A DNA stretch of 64,000 bases, taken from the NCBI GenBank assembly GCA_963580455.1, contig OY756966.1, forward strand, positions 19,409,001 to 19,473,000. Direction: 5' to 3'. Below the pieces are notes generated by a model. The model worked only from the letters and a program-made list of their open reading frames with translations. It was not told the origin of the DNA and did not search any database. Shown here piece by piece: positions 21,690 to 33,456 of this stretch. The position numbers and the translations under genes were made by a program. Numbering within the stretch: position 1 is the stretch's first letter; each line of letters opens with the position of its first letter. The stretch comes from Euonymus europaeus. Its lineage: Eukaryota; Streptophyta; Magnoliopsida; Celastrales; Celastraceae.

Positions 21690-22445
21690 TACCCCAAACA
21701 TGTCCATATGGAGAGGAATTTTGATATGAGGATGAGCGTGAGAACTGGGGTAAAATTATGCAAACTTTGTTTATACTTGGTATTGAGTGGCGGAATAAGA
21801 GTATGGAGAAGGATTTGCTAAAGTGGGAGTATGTACATTTGCATGAATCATCTTGTTATAACATACTCCCACATGGTAGAACCGCAGATGTAAGCATGGA
21901 AAGAGCGCGTCTCATGTACATTATTATTTCAGGGAAGTACATTGACATGATTGATTTCATAGTGTGTCAATTGTTTGACTGCTATAGGAAACATTCAGAA
22001 TCTGTGGCTAGCATTTCTTTTGGAGTGTTGATCAAGGCACAAATTCTGAGGGCTGGGGTTAAGTCTATAGTGGATCTCGACACGGCCATCAAGTTCCTTA
22101 GGCCCATTGACCATTAGTGCATGAAAAAATCTTGGGCCAGTAGAAATATGAACCCTCCCTCAGCTTGAGATGAGGATGATGCTGAGCTAGAAGAGAGCTT
22201 ATCTGCAAGTCAGGCTGATTACCAACAGGTTTTGAGTATGATGAAGAATTTGCAGACCAATGTTGCTAGCCTTCAATGGACATTTGAGGGTTTTGAGCAG
22301 CAGCAGATGGAGTAGTTTGCACAAATAGAGCAGAGGCAACATGAGATGCATTCCATGCTTCAGTTCTTAGTGACCAGACATCCTAATTGGCCTCAGCAAC
22401 CACCTTCTCAGTTTGCACCGCCACCGCCACCACCAGAGTAGTAGA
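21690..22445 (+). pseudogene. captured ORF resembling the putative plant transposon protein, second copy type
   Basis: An open stretch (21,758-22,117) reads ERARLMYIIISGKYIDMIDF and SISFGVLIKAQILRAGV. This resembles the C-terminal half of the putative plant transposon protein domain also suspected at 5.0-6.3 kb, though the two are not close copies. After a stop the frame goes on with an acidic linker, a probable coiled coil (QQVLSMMKNLQTNVASLQW, then IEQRQHEMHSMLQFL) and a proline-rich end. No catalytic residues are known to me for this family. It is probably cargo of a degraded retroelement. Confidence 0.4.
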
Positions 22446-22740
22446 TGCACAGTTTGGACTAGGAGTATTTTTAAATATTGTCATATCTATTACTAGTCTA
22501 AAACTGAGCTAATGTACTACTATGAGGTGTTTCATTTGTGCTACTTTTATTCATCACTTTTAGGACTAATCTTTCTTCTGTTATTTGGATGGTTGAACTG
22601 TATGTCATATTCTGATCTAGTTTGGATAATTTGGCAAACATAATTTTTTAAAATCTATGTATTAACTTTCTTATTTAATTTTTTATAAGTGAACATTAAA
22701 TATTTGAATCCACACCAAATAGCATACATGTTAGTCAAAG
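22446..22740. other. no recognised feature
   Basis: AT-rich sequence downstream of the captured ORF. Nothing recognised. Confidence 0.3.
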
Positions 22741-23591
22741 TCTCATAGAGGTAGGTGAATGATGAGATCAATAAAAACCCACTAAGAGAATAGGCCCAGT
22801 GAAATAGAGGCCCGAATTAAAGCAAACACGAGAATGAAGAGACATTGAAAGGAAGAGATATGTGCAGTCGGCAATAGAGAAGAATTTTTGGAGAAAGCTT
22901 GATGAAAGGGAGAAAAAACATCCCAAATTGGAGATGAAGAAGAGCTACGAGGGCGGTCAATACTCGTCTGCATGCCCAAGGCAATATCCTAGGCATCGTC
23001 AAAGACGTGTCCGCCAAAATCTGTCTGCATGCCCAAGGCAATATCCTAGGCATCGTAGGATCATCTACAGACTGGCTAAAGATCAAGACTTTTAGTCGTC
23101 GCTCGCCTATGACGCATGGTCTGAACGACCACGCCAGGTAAGATCGGTCCTTTGATTCAGAACTTGACATATGCATAAACTCCTAGCCGCCATTATCACT
23201 CTCTTTTTCCCACCCACCAATGGCTGGAGGCTAGGACCGCCAAGCTGCACCAAAATACCACCCCTTCAAAATCTTTGTATCAATAACGTATCTCCTGACA
23301 GCGATACTTCCTGGCAAGACCCCTCCACACTACCTGACATTGTCCATTGTCATAGGGAATATCAACCTACTAAGAACCTGCGCTAGCCGATATCACCTGA
23401 CCTCTGTACTGGCCTGACACCCAAGCCAATCACCTGACCTCTGTACTATTGTCCTCAAAATTATGATAATGTCATTCGATGCCTAGACTATAAATACCCC
23501 TTCACTCTCAAGAGTAGGGGAGAGGAAAAGCCCAATCTCCAAAAAGTATTTTCTTAGCAACCACCTACAACTCCAGAACTTGAACCACTGT
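22741..23591 (+). mobile_element. LTR-like segment with TATA box and internal direct repeat
   Basis: Contains two 34-bp direct copies starting GTCTGCATGCCCAAGGC (22,966-22,999 and 23,023-23,056, period 57). A plant-type TATA box, TATAAATA, lies at 23,489-23,496, followed about 30 bp on by GAGAGGAAAAGCCC. This resembles the U3/R part of a Ty3 LTR. No coding domain is attached. Borders are uncertain; the right end meets the next LTR at 23,592. Confidence 0.4.
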
Positions 23592-24778
23592 TGTAATGCC
23601 CCGACCCAATATCTATTATATATTGATCCTCCACAATATCACAAAAGATTAATCTTATTTTTCCCAACTAGAATCCATAATTTTCTACCAAAAATTTGGC
23701 AGCATCTCCCCGTATATCGGAGAATGTCCACCTGAAATGCGCAACACATATTCACAACTAGATAAGGCCTCCGACCATCACATCACATGCATCCAAAATC
23801 CTATGCAGGGCCTCAGGCCATCTATAGCATGCATCCGCAATACATAATAAATATAGCAATCATACATGTATCAACATGTAGTTCAAACTATAAAGTTCAC
23901 TTTTAGGTTCAAAAGTCCCATCACAAGGCACCTTCCTAACCATACCATTCACACATCGATAAGGTGTTCACAAGGATAATAAACATACATAACTATTGAT
24001 CCACAGATAAAATACCCAACAAAATAAAGGAGGTCGATCCTTTAACCTATCCCAACCTAGTGTCTCCAGGTGGCACCATGTTATCCTGCCTCCTACCGAT
24101 CCGTACTACCGATATTCGTACCAGTCTCGCGTGTGTGGAAAGAAAAGAAGGTAAAGGGTGAGCAATGGCTCAGTAAAGGCAAAGATGATAACAAAATATA
24201 ATAGCTGAAAGAAAAAGATAAGTCGATGCAACAACATGCCAAAGACTATGAACCATCATATCAAACACTTATCAATTTGTGGTCTCGTTTCCTCCCGTGA
24301 GTTCCAACGTGATGACACCTCGGCATCCATCCCCTCCACATTGCTATCATGAACATTTCCACCATATGACTCAATAAGAAAAGTAAGACCAATTATAAGA
24401 CACTAGCCTTGTCCATATTGACTCGGGTTCCTTAAACCGATCCCTTGGAATCTCAGTATGTTGCCTCATATGGGAGTTATTTGGTTGAAACCAAGCCGAG
24501 GTTCCACAACCCTCCTCCCATATGACATTCACATAACCTACGAAAGTCACGAATCCATTGTCGCACTTCCATGTGGCTCTAATACAACAATCTCATGTCA
24601 TGGATTTCAAACTTGTAGATGGTCTGCCTCAACAGATTTTGACAAATTCAATGATTGTAGAATCAGGTATCTACAATTCCTCGATTTGTACTGAAGGCAT
24701 CGTAAGTAGTAACTTGAGACGAAGCGCCTAAAATTGGAGATCACATAAGAGAACTAAGTGCCAGAATTTGTCATTACA
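23592..24778 (-). mobile_element. Ty3-type LTR, minus orientation, related to 8.3-9.2 kb
   Basis: The plus strand starts TGTAATGCCCCGACCC and a possible end is TTGTCATTACA at 24,778. Landmarks match the reverse complement of 8,281-9,236: CCCCGTATATCGG, GCCTCAGGCC/GGCCTCCGACC, and GGGTGAGCAATGGCTCAGTA. It is a solo or truncated LTR with no internal domains. No target duplication was found. Confidence 0.5.
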
Positions 24779-25627
24779 TTGAATGATTTTAGATGGAGAC
24801 ATCTAACTCTGTGATCAAAAGTGAGACACATTCCATGTATAGCTACAAACAATAATGAAACTCATGTGTAGAGTGAGTAATGAAGGAAGCGAAAGCATTT
24901 AATGGCTCCCATAAAATAGAAGGAACGTAGTCAATGGGTTCAGGCTTAGGAGCAATTATTTCCATGCAGAAGGCATACCAAGCATCAATTTTGGGGGTTC
25001 TGTGCCTAACTTGAAGAAGAAAATAATTAAATTATGATTTTTTTTGGAGTTTGCAAGGTGAAAGCTTGTTGTGCTACTTTTTTCGTTTGCTATTGAGTTG
25101 GACTTGGTGCTTATTCTTTGGTGCTATCATTGCTTAGTAGACAACTTTCAAGGATTTCTAGTTGTATGGCACTACCTATGTCATTTAGCAAGTTGTTTGG
25201 TAATCAACATTCAAAATTGGCATCTATTACACAAATTTTATACATCCATTAAAAAAACAAGAGGATATATTATAGTTTGTATAAATTAATTAACAAAGCC
25301 GAGGGAAGGTTCTATTGTGGGAAGGATTCGCCATGATATCCCTAACAAGCTTTGACATCTTACCCTTCATATCCCTACAAACCTTCTCCAACTCTCCATT
25401 TCATTCTCTATATGTTTAATTCCACATCTTCACTGATCATCATCTCAATCGACAAGCTTTTCGAGTCATCATGTATATCTTTGTGCATTATAACCACTTA
25501 TGAATAAGTACTCTTTCTTGCACTCTCATAGTTAAACTCATGTTCTTCAAGTTTGAGTTTTTGTGACTTAAGTGCTTTTATGGAAACATTTGGCGGAATT
25601 CTGGGATTTTGTTTGCACCATAATTTT
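24779..25627. other. no recognised feature; left flank of the MULE
   Basis: AT-rich sequence with short open frames only. A plus-strand frame at 25,071-25,289 is probably fortuitous. No match to the CHY1-like gene that flanks the right side of the MULE was seen. Confidence 0.3.
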
Positions 25628-25780
25628 GGGTTTATTACCAAGGAGTCACTTACAATGAGATGTTTTCCCATTAAGTCACACAAAGTTTTTTGTTAGTCAC
25701 ATTTTTGACAGTTTTCGATGCAGGCTGTAGTAATTTTCTTTTGAAAATGACAACAATGCCCTTATTTGTGTGTTTGAATC
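25628..25780 (+). repeat. left terminal inverted repeat of the MULE
   Basis: Compared by eye with the reverse complement of 52,670-52,807. It shares ATTAC near the tip, a GTCA.AC...GTTT block, and TGACAA..ATGCCCT. Identity is moderate, indicating an old element. Confidence 0.5.
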
Positions 25781-25964
25781 TGGTCAAAGGCATTAGTTGG
25801 TCATCAAACACCTCCAAATTTGTCAGATTTTTCTCTCTCAGTGTGGTGTTTCTTTTTCATCTGTCGTAGCTCCAATTGAACAAAACTGTCTCATTTTCAA
25901 CCATTATTCCAACGTTAGTTTAGACGAAGCTTTGGTGGGTTGGATGGCGTGACCTCATGTAGGT

Positions 25965-27763
25965 ATGAGTTGTAGTATATTTTTAATGTGCAAGTATAAA
26001 TATGATGTTGTGCCTGTACCGGTCAATGTTGATTATGGTTTCGATGTGTTAATGAGGAAGTTTTCTAGGAGTTTTAATTTGTTAGAATCTGATAAGGTTT
26101 CATTGACATATGCTCTATCGGGGTACGATAGATGCATTGTTAAGAGCCAATATGATTTTGATACGATGGTTGCGTTGGTGTGCGGGTTGGGTTTGAAGTT
26201 TGTTTGACATTGTTGTGTCTTGTGCTGGTAACGTTGGTTGCGTAGGTGCATTGTTAGGATGTTTGATACTGTTATTTTAGATGATACTGTCAATCTTGAT
26301 ATTGTTCCTGAGAATGATACTATTGGTGACTACAATGATGTTGTGCATACTTCGTCATTGACAGTAGCAGAAGCCTCATATCTTCTCAATGTCATGGAGA
26401 AATTAGTCATGTTGGACAGGTTTTTTTATAAAGGTATTGTTGAGGCAAAATGCCCGAACAAGTTTTCACATGGGTGTAAGTGGTATGTTTGTGTGACAGT
26501 ATCAAAGATTGATGGATACTGTAGGATACACAAATTGGTGGATCACCATGGTTGTTCCTTTTTCATAAATAACGAGAACAACAAGAGGTTGACTGCGAAA
26601 GTTATTTCTTATTTAATTTTTGATATGTTGAGGGAGAAGCCGTCTTGGGGGCTAGGGACATTATGTCCCACTTTTTATTATGTTATGGGTACACCATTAC
26701 CTATCGGAAGGAGTGGGTGGCTCTAGAGAAGCTAAGGGAGAGATTTTTAGGGATGTTTCAAATTCATTCAAACAGTTGCGGTGGTATGTTAGAGCTACCC
26801 AACTTGTCACTATGATCTTTATTGCCGCTGACTCTGTCGTTCTCGCTATCATCGTTGCTAGGTCGGATGCAAGAACTTGAGGGATAGATTTAGTGGATGT
26901 GGATTTTCCAATAGTCGTAGGGAGCGGATGGTTTGGTTGCTAAAGGAGTGTTCACATACTCCTAACATGGCAAAGTTTAATGAGACTGCAAATGTTGAGA
27001 ACAAAGGGTGGGGTTGTAGTTGAAAGATTTTTAGAGGACCTGTCATTTAAGAATTAGGCGATTGCTTAGAGTATGGGATGTCGCTATGGTGAGATGTCGT
27101 CCAATGCGGTTGCCAATAACGCAGTTGGTTGATAGATTGAGGATGAAGTTAATGAATATGTTCGACAGTAGGAGAACTGAAGCTGGTAAGTTTTGATACT
27201 ATTTATGTATAGTTTGATACTGCCCATCCATATTTTGATACTGACTATGTATACTATGATACTGTCCAGGTGATTGCTATATTTATCCTAAAATGTTAAA
27301 GAAGTTGAAAGATTATGGAGAATGTGCAGGTAAATGGGGCATGAGAAGATCGTTTGAGAATGTTTATGAATTGTATTTAGATCCATCTGTACGTGTTGAC
27401 ATCGGGCGACGTATATGTTCTTGTTTGTTATGGCAGATTAAAGGTTTCCCTTATGTGCACGTCTTTTCCGCGATTATTGAAGGTGAGAATCCGGTGGAGG
27501 ATTATGTTAAGTACTACTTCCATGTTGATGCTTTTCGGAGATCATATGCAGAGCCAATTAATCCTATTCCGACATCCGTGAAGGAGGAGTTTGAGAGGTC
27601 GGATGACATGGATATATTTTCGCCACAGATGAATAGGGTTACTGGAAGGCCTAAAAAGAGACGAATTAGATCTAGAGGAGAGAGGGTCAGGATGATTCAA
27701 TGTGGTAGGTGTGGGAAACTTGGTCACCATAATAGGAATTCTTGCAAGGAACCAATAGGGTGA
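25965..27763 (+). pseudogene. MULE transposase, internally deleted
   Basis: The N-terminal region (25,965-26,207) shows YGFDVLMRKFSRSF and similar, typical of the leading domain of plant MURA-like proteins. The Mutator DNA-binding domain lies at about 26,430-26,650: CPNKFSHGCKWYVCVTVSK, HGCSFF, then MLREKPSWG. Linker YTITYRKEWVALEK and SFKQLRWYVRA follow in different frames. The central catalytic DDE region is missing. Late parts resume with NLRDRFSGCGFSNSRR near 26,870, RYGEMSSNAVANN near 27,085 and RLPITQLVDRLRMKLMNMF near 27,110-27,170. The end (27,293-27,763) has a SWIM-like CSCLLWQIKGFPYVHVFSAI lacking the third Cys, and a CCHC-like knuckle CGRCGKLGHHNRNSC. It cannot catalyse transposition. 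Confidence 0.85.
26806..26861 (+). repeat. filler segment copied from 29,981-30,036
   Basis: 56 bp in direct orientation, with 50 identities to 29,981-30,036 and all six differences transitions. It sits at the deletion junction in the transposase gene where the DDE catalytic region should be. The donor lies in the acidic exon of the Ulp1-type gene. Confidence 0.75.
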
Positions 27764-27899
27764 TTCCATATTTTGTTTTTATAATATGTTTGTGTTTTAG
27801 TATATGTATGATGATACTAATAATTTGTATGATTTATGTGGTCATAATTGATTCTGAGTGCTTGTTTCTAATTTTTTTTGTCGTATTAGGAGAATATGA

Positions 27900-28360
27900 A
27901 GTTAGTGCAATCAATATCAAATTTATAATATCAATCATATCAAAAGTATCATCACTATTTTGTCAAAGATATATATTGCATGGTCATTAGGTACTGTTAC
28001 ATTTTTTATACTGTTTGTTGGTTGGAAGTAGCGAGTTCATTATGATGTATTAATGGATACACAGTTTCAAAATAGGGCAGTCAGTATCAAAATTAATAGT
28101 ATAATAATATCAATACTATCATAAATATTTCCTCAGAGAACAATACTGCATGGTCATTAGGTATTGTCACCTTTTTTATACTGTTTGTTGGATGAAAGTA
28201 GTGAATTGATTATGAAGTATTAATGGATACACAGTTTCAAAATAGTTAGGTCAGTATCAAAATTAATAGTATCAATAATATCAAGAGTATCATAACTATT
28301 TCCTCAAAGAACTATAATGCATGGTCATTAGGTACTGCCACCTTTTTTGATACTGTTTTT
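27900..28360 (+). repeat. tandem repeat, period about 170 bp, about 2.5 copies
   Basis: The phrase GCATGGTCATTAGGTA occurs at 27,978, 28,148 and 28,319, each followed by CTTTTTT.ATACTG. AATGGATACACAGTTTC and CAGTATCAAAATTAATAG also recur at the same spacing. It lies just 3' of the transposase remnant, between the two convergent MULE genes. Confidence 0.75.
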
Positions 28361-28439
28361 TGATATTCATCCAGATTGCAAGTGTCAATGCGGCCATATT
28401 TAATTACACCTGATACTAAGATAACAGTATGCTAAATTC

Positions 28440-30346
28440 ATGTAGATTTCAAGTTTTCACTATCACTAGAGTAATCATGAATGAATTTAGCCACCATTTC
28501 TGCCTTGAAGATCCTCATTTCTTCAGAGGATAATGACTCCTCAACTGCTTCATGAGTCGCAGTCTTGTCATGATATGGTATACGTGATATCCGCAATCAA
28601 CCATATTCACGAAATCAATGAAAAGCATGTGTTAAGTTATATGAAAAAAATCAACCTTACCCATAATATTTGAAGGACTTACGATGCAAATTCTTGTTGT
28701 GGGCAATTTTTGATTGACATCAACTCGAAATTGAATCTTTCTTGGCTTAGTTCTTCGAATAGGATGAAGCTTGGTTGATTTGCCTTTTGTGACTTTGCCT
28801 ATTCGTATCGAACTCTCTCGACATGCTCTAGCCATTCCTGTTTGAATACCTTGCTAGCAGGATGTTGTAGTGGTACCACTTGTTATCGGCATAATCAAAC
28901 ACAAGTAATGTCCAGTGGTTGCATGGCATAAGCGGTTGCAACACCTCCATTTGAGTTCATAGGAAATATATGATAACGTGGGACAAAGTTGTCACTCCCA
29001 AACCATTTGAGGACAACATCGCCAATTTGTTGTTGTTTCGACTCCTCGTAACGAGGATTTGTGATGTATTGATGTGGAATTTAGGTAATTAGTTAGTCAT
29101 TATGATGAAGGTTTCTCCCGATGATGGCGTCATTTTTGCTCGTTCTTGTCGCAAAATCTGAGAGTATGCATCAATAACCTATGGAAGCATAAAAAATTTT
29201 GTATGTTGTAAGATAACAGTATCAACAATCAGGAGCTACATAGTATATTGTGAGTATCAATTTCGTTGACAGTATCAACTGCATATAAGAATCTTATAGT
29301 ACCAAAATATCATACAGTATCAACCCATAACTTAGTACCTAACAACTTCTTCGCGGTACGCCACGATGCAGGGAGTTTTTTAACATCCTTTTTCGGCTTT
29401 TGGGGAGATACAGATGCAAAGTCATCCAAATCAAGTATTTCTTTCGAACTGTTGGTTGCCTGATTCTTGAGATGGGCACTGCGTAACGATTATGAGAATG
29501 CGGGGTCTAACTTCCTTTTCCTACCAGTCTTTGCTTTCAATCTCTTGATCATTGATGGAGAATCTCTATGATCCCGTTCAAGTAAATAAGCCAACGTCAA
29601 CTCATGAAATATAACATCAGTATCGTCGACAACCTGATAGTATCATTAAAGATTAGTATCGAATAAACTTTAAGACTATCTAGCTCGCTCTTCATTTCTT
29701 TGTGATTCTGCTCAAGTAATATAATATTTTCCTACAAAAATATAGAAAACAACAAACAGTATCCATATCGCAATAGTATCAAAATTATGATACTATAATA
29801 TTGTCATTGATACTACTATAACATAAAATTTTATCAAAAATTACTTACCAATAGTATCGATACTGTATTCTCCAAGGTCATTATTATTTGCCTGTTTGTA
29901 TAGGTGGATCTTTTCTTTGATGGTGACAATTGAGATGCCATCTGACTTAATGGAATAGTGGCCCATTCATACTAGTGACTGTCACTGTGATCTTCATTGC
30001 CACTGACTCTATCGTTCTCGCTATCATCGTCACTAGTATCGATGTCTTTATCATCGGGATCAGCTCCTTTTTTTACATTTATCCCATGTAGCCTAATCAT
30101 ATGATTAGCATCTTGAACAAGCAGTATCATACGTATCGAAGAATACCAGCAATGAATAATTTAATTTAAATTCATAAGTCAATTATTATTGTCACTTTGA
30201 GAAGGTCTTCAACACTAACTAGATTAATTAATCGCGAAAATTCTCTCAAATCACATCTTGCACATCCAATAATCGATTTGTCTCTTGACGTGGGTTTGTA
30301 AACATCAAATTTCACGACGAACCAACACTGCACACAAAGACAAATG
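28440..30346 (-). pseudogene. Ulp1-type cysteine protease gene, C-terminal exons
   Basis: Minus-strand exons of the second MULE gene. From 5' to 3': CWFVVKFDVYKPTSRDKS near 30,330; an acidic stretch, DTSDDDSENDRVSGNEDHSD, near 30,030; coiled-coil ENIILLEQNHKEMKSELDSL near 29,730-29,670; a basic linker near 29,600-29,450; then the protease. The protease shows NHWTLLVFDYADNKWYHYN near 28,900 (catalytic His with the usual Ulp1 context) and VDCGYHVYHIM near 28,600 (the DCG holding the catalytic Cys). Stops and frame changes occur between. Ulp1 enzymes remove SUMO from proteins; in MULEs the role of this domain is not established. Introns carry many AGTATCAA words. Cargo status in the MULE is inferred from position between the TIRs. 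Confidence 0.7.
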
Positions 30347-30351
30347 ATATT

Positions 30352-30889
30352 TGATGACGTCTGAAACTTGCTCAGCAGATGACGTATTAGATATGGTCAA
30401 ACTAGGTCTTCTCGGTTGACAATGCATCCTCGGTATGCGAGCTTCTTGCTAAGACAAACAGAGATGAGCTAAAAGACCAAGCCAAAGATTGTTGTTCTCT
30501 AGCGATGGCACTTCGACGCTCAAGTCAGATGAGAAACAATTAACCTTTGGAGTCCGTGAGTCGGGTCTCCAAAAGCAGTAAAGTATGTAGTGAGTCAAAA
30601 AGTTAAGTCCATACCCTGTGGGGAGATGTCTCCTTTTATAATAAAATAGATCTCCTTGTGCTAGTAGAATTGTCATTGTAATAGAGTTCTTATGGCATTA
30701 GGAAACAGCGTAAGAAGAGAGAATCCTTATGGGAAAAGGATCTCGTTTCCTCTGAGACCAGAATGCCGAGAATAAAGTTCTCGAGGGTTTTGGTCGTATC
30801 CGAGCAACAACCAGCAAGTAGATGAGTTCTTTTCGGGGTTGGTGTGCCACGTGTCGAACCGTGGTTCGTGGTATTTTCTGGTGTTATCA
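30352..30889 (-). mobile_element. 3' LTR of the Tat element
   Basis: 538 bp, homologous along its whole length to 49,476-49,988, with shared ends TGATGACGTCTG and GTGTTATCA. Differences include a short insertion near 30,465 (GATGAGCTAAAAGACCAAGC) that is absent from the other copy. Confidence 0.85.
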
Positions 30890-30902
30890 TATACCCCCCA
30901 GA
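30890..30902 (-). promoter_or_regulatory. polypurine tract of the Tat element
   Basis: The minus strand reads CTGGGGGGTATA directly before the 3' LTR start TGATAACACC. It marks the plus-strand primer site and confirms the element runs on the minus strand. Confidence 0.65.
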
Positions 30903-31141
30903 CGTGGGATTGGTCGCCATTAATGACCATGACAGGTCTGGCCAAGGTGGCGCCTCGATCAGTGCACTGCAATAATGATCACCAGCTGTCAGCTATGGCA
31001 CTGAGATCGTGGGGAGCGATTAACGGTCGAGATTTAATCTTTGAAGATCCAATTGCCTGAAAAAGATCTGAGGAGTATGGCTCAGATGCGAGGAGGAAAA
31101 ACGCCTCTTCATCGGGGTCGTTGACCAAAATGGTCTACCCT

Positions 31142-31149
31142 TATAAATA
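31142..31149 (+). promoter_or_regulatory. TATA box of the antisense ORF in the Tat element
   Basis: TATAAATA on the plus strand, preceded by GGTCTACCCT and followed by GCAGAGATG. It faces into the plus-strand ORF region at 31.27-33.45 kb, against the direction of the retrotransposon's own transcription. Confidence 0.6.
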
Positions 31150-31269
31150 GCAGAGATGTCGCTTTTTCGCCCTACTTTGCTGAAAGTTCTTGAGAGCCCC
31201 GAGCAATATTGTCACCGAGCTTGCATCTTCTCAACATTCCTTCTCTTCTTCGTCTTCTCATTAACAGGT

Positions 31270-33456
31270 ATGAGAACAATGTCTTCTGCTTCCTCTTTGA
31301 ATAGCTCTGACCATTTTTTAGACGAACCCGAGGTCTATTCCTCGGATAGCTCAGTTGAAATCAATTCTCCTCCTCCTCAGAGACAACATAGAATTCCTTG
31401 GTCTGAACTACCCCCAGGTGCTCCTCCTGGTTTTGAGGCCCAACGAGACTATGCCCGAGTAGTAGGATATGGCTCTAGGGCACCGACCAACCTAAGTTGT
31501 CGATTTTCCGCTTCTGAGATAGCTAACCTTCAGACTCTGTATAAAATACCATATCCTTCTAGGCCAATCTCTGAAGATTCTTCTGTTTTTAATCCTCGGC
31601 ATGAAGAATTTGCCATCTCTGCTACTTCTTTAAGCTATGGGCCAGGATACCCATTCCTCCTGCCATTGCATCTCTTTTTTCTCGGTTTAATATCTGCCCC
31701 GCTGGTCTTGCCCCTAATTCTTGGGTTTTTCTCGGGACAATTCTCCACTATTGTGTCTAGAGGAAAATCCCTTTCTCTTCCAATGTTTTCCAACACCTTG
31801 TGACTCTTTGTAAGCTTCCCGGGAATCCGAGTATTTGCTATTTTAAATTTAAAAAAGGCCTTAGTGCTCCGAAATATCTGTCTCCCAACCATGACTTGAA
31901 GAAGATGTATTTCTTCTTCAGCAGTCCATTTCCCGAGAATGAAAATTTTCCTTTCCCTACTACCTGGGTACGTCCCAGATATAATAAGTTTCGCCAGTCT
32001 CCCGAGCTATCAATAGAAGAATTTGACTGGTACACCTCCTTTAAACAAATTTTCTCTTCTCCTAGTAACGTGTTCATTTGTTCAGCCGAGGATTTCACAA
32101 ACGCTGCTCGATCCGAGCAAGCTCAGCGAGGTGGGGATTCATATTGACCCACGCATCCTTGATCCTTATCTATTTTTATTTTTGCCTTACTCTTTTTTCA
32201 ACAGTCTTGGAGATATGTCTACTCTCGCCACTTATGCAAACCTACAAAAGAAGACGGCCCTCCTCTCCAAGAAGAGGAAAGGTAAGGATGTGACCAATGA
32301 GACTTCAAGGAGGCCTAAGAAAACCGCACCTACCCATGGCAAAGACAAACCTCGCAAGTTCTCCTCCTCGGGAACCCCTGCCAAGATCTTCTTTTTCTCC
32401 ATTGAAGATGAGAAACATTTATAATCTTGAGTGGCAGGTCAAAGTCTCTGAGAGTGTGGTCAATCCTCGGGTGGCACTCGAGATGGTGGAGAACTTTGCT
32501 CCCCCTTCAGACCAACATTGGATCTCGGACTTGTCCACCGAGGAAAAAGTTCATGGATCCGCAACAAAACTGGCTGAGGTTAGTGGTTTTTAAGAATTTT
32601 GAGATGTCGGGGGTAAACCATAACCAGACCCAGTAAACTATTTTCTTCTTCTTTTTTATAGCTGACAGCCTTTTTTGGAGGACTCACCCTAGACGTCAAG
32701 AAGATAACTTCTCGGCTCAACCGGCATGATTTGGAAATGTCTCTTTTCAAGAGCGCTATTGATCGTACCGAGAAGGCATTATCCTTGTGTCGTCAGGATA
32801 TTCAGAAATCCAAATATGTTGAAGAATCGGCTAACTCCAAACTCTATATGGCTGAGGAGGAGATCTCCCATTTGAATGCTCTTGTAGACACCGAATAGGC
32901 AAAATCGATTGAAGAAGGTCACCAGCTGGGCTTTAAGGACTTTCAAGAGTCCCAAGAGTACCGATACTTTCTTCAACGAGAAGGTTTTTTCTGCTACCAA
33001 GCGGCCATCAAGTCTGCTTAGAGATGCCTTCTTCGACATGGCCAGGATTCTGTTGTCCTAGATGAGCTGTGCCCGGGCTTATCTAGAAGGGACGATGAGG
33101 ATGTAGATCAGCAAGATGCTTACCTACAATATAAACAGTTGCAGGAAGTTGGTGATGAGGTCGAGGTTGACGATATTGACAACTATGTTGATATCGAGGG
33201 TGACCAAACTACCAACGCTTCTACAAGCACTTCTGCTCCTGCTGATCTTCCTTCCGAGAAAGTCCTTGATGCTGAGAAAGAAAACTCTCCCAGACAGCCC
33301 CCCACTGATTACCTTTCTTTAGCGAAGCTTTTATTAATTTTCCTTTCTACTGCTTTTGCCAAACTTTCATTTCTTTTATATGAACTATTGAATCTTTTAT
33401 TGCAAGTGTTTCCTCGGTTTCTTTATACTCATTGTCCCGAGATTAACAAATCTTGA
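31270..33456 (+). pseudogene. antisense extra ORF (aORF) of the Tat element
   Basis: Plus-strand coding region between pol and the 3' LTR, opposite to gag-pol. A TSS about 25-30 bp after the TATA box would lie beyond the first ATG (31,156). The likely start is therefore ATG 31,270 or 31,279 (MRTMSSASS or MSSASS), just after an intron-acceptor-like TTAACAG. The N-terminal part is Ser/Pro/acid rich (31,280-31,480). A conserved middle follows after a frame break (LCKLPGNPSICYFKFKKG, FPTTWVRPRYNKF, EEFDWYTSFKQIFSSPSNVF). A basic linker and a long probable coiled coil (32,660-33,250) end in an acidic tail. Tat-lineage elements such as Retand are known to carry extra antisense ORFs. Their function is unknown and I assign none. 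Stops at about 32,900 and 33,020 plus frameshifts break it. Confidence 0.65.

Noticed and set aside
22862..23095. Frame containing two CPRQYPRHR repeats
   Set aside because: The protein repeat is only the translation of the 57-bp-period DNA repeat inside an LTR-like segment.
25498..25683. Short minus-strand frame spanning the left MULE end
   Set aside because: Crosses the terminal inverted repeat and has no match to known domains.
27900..28360. CRISPR-like regular spacing
   Set aside because: Whole units are repeated with no unique spacers, period is 170 bp, and the context is a plant transposon.
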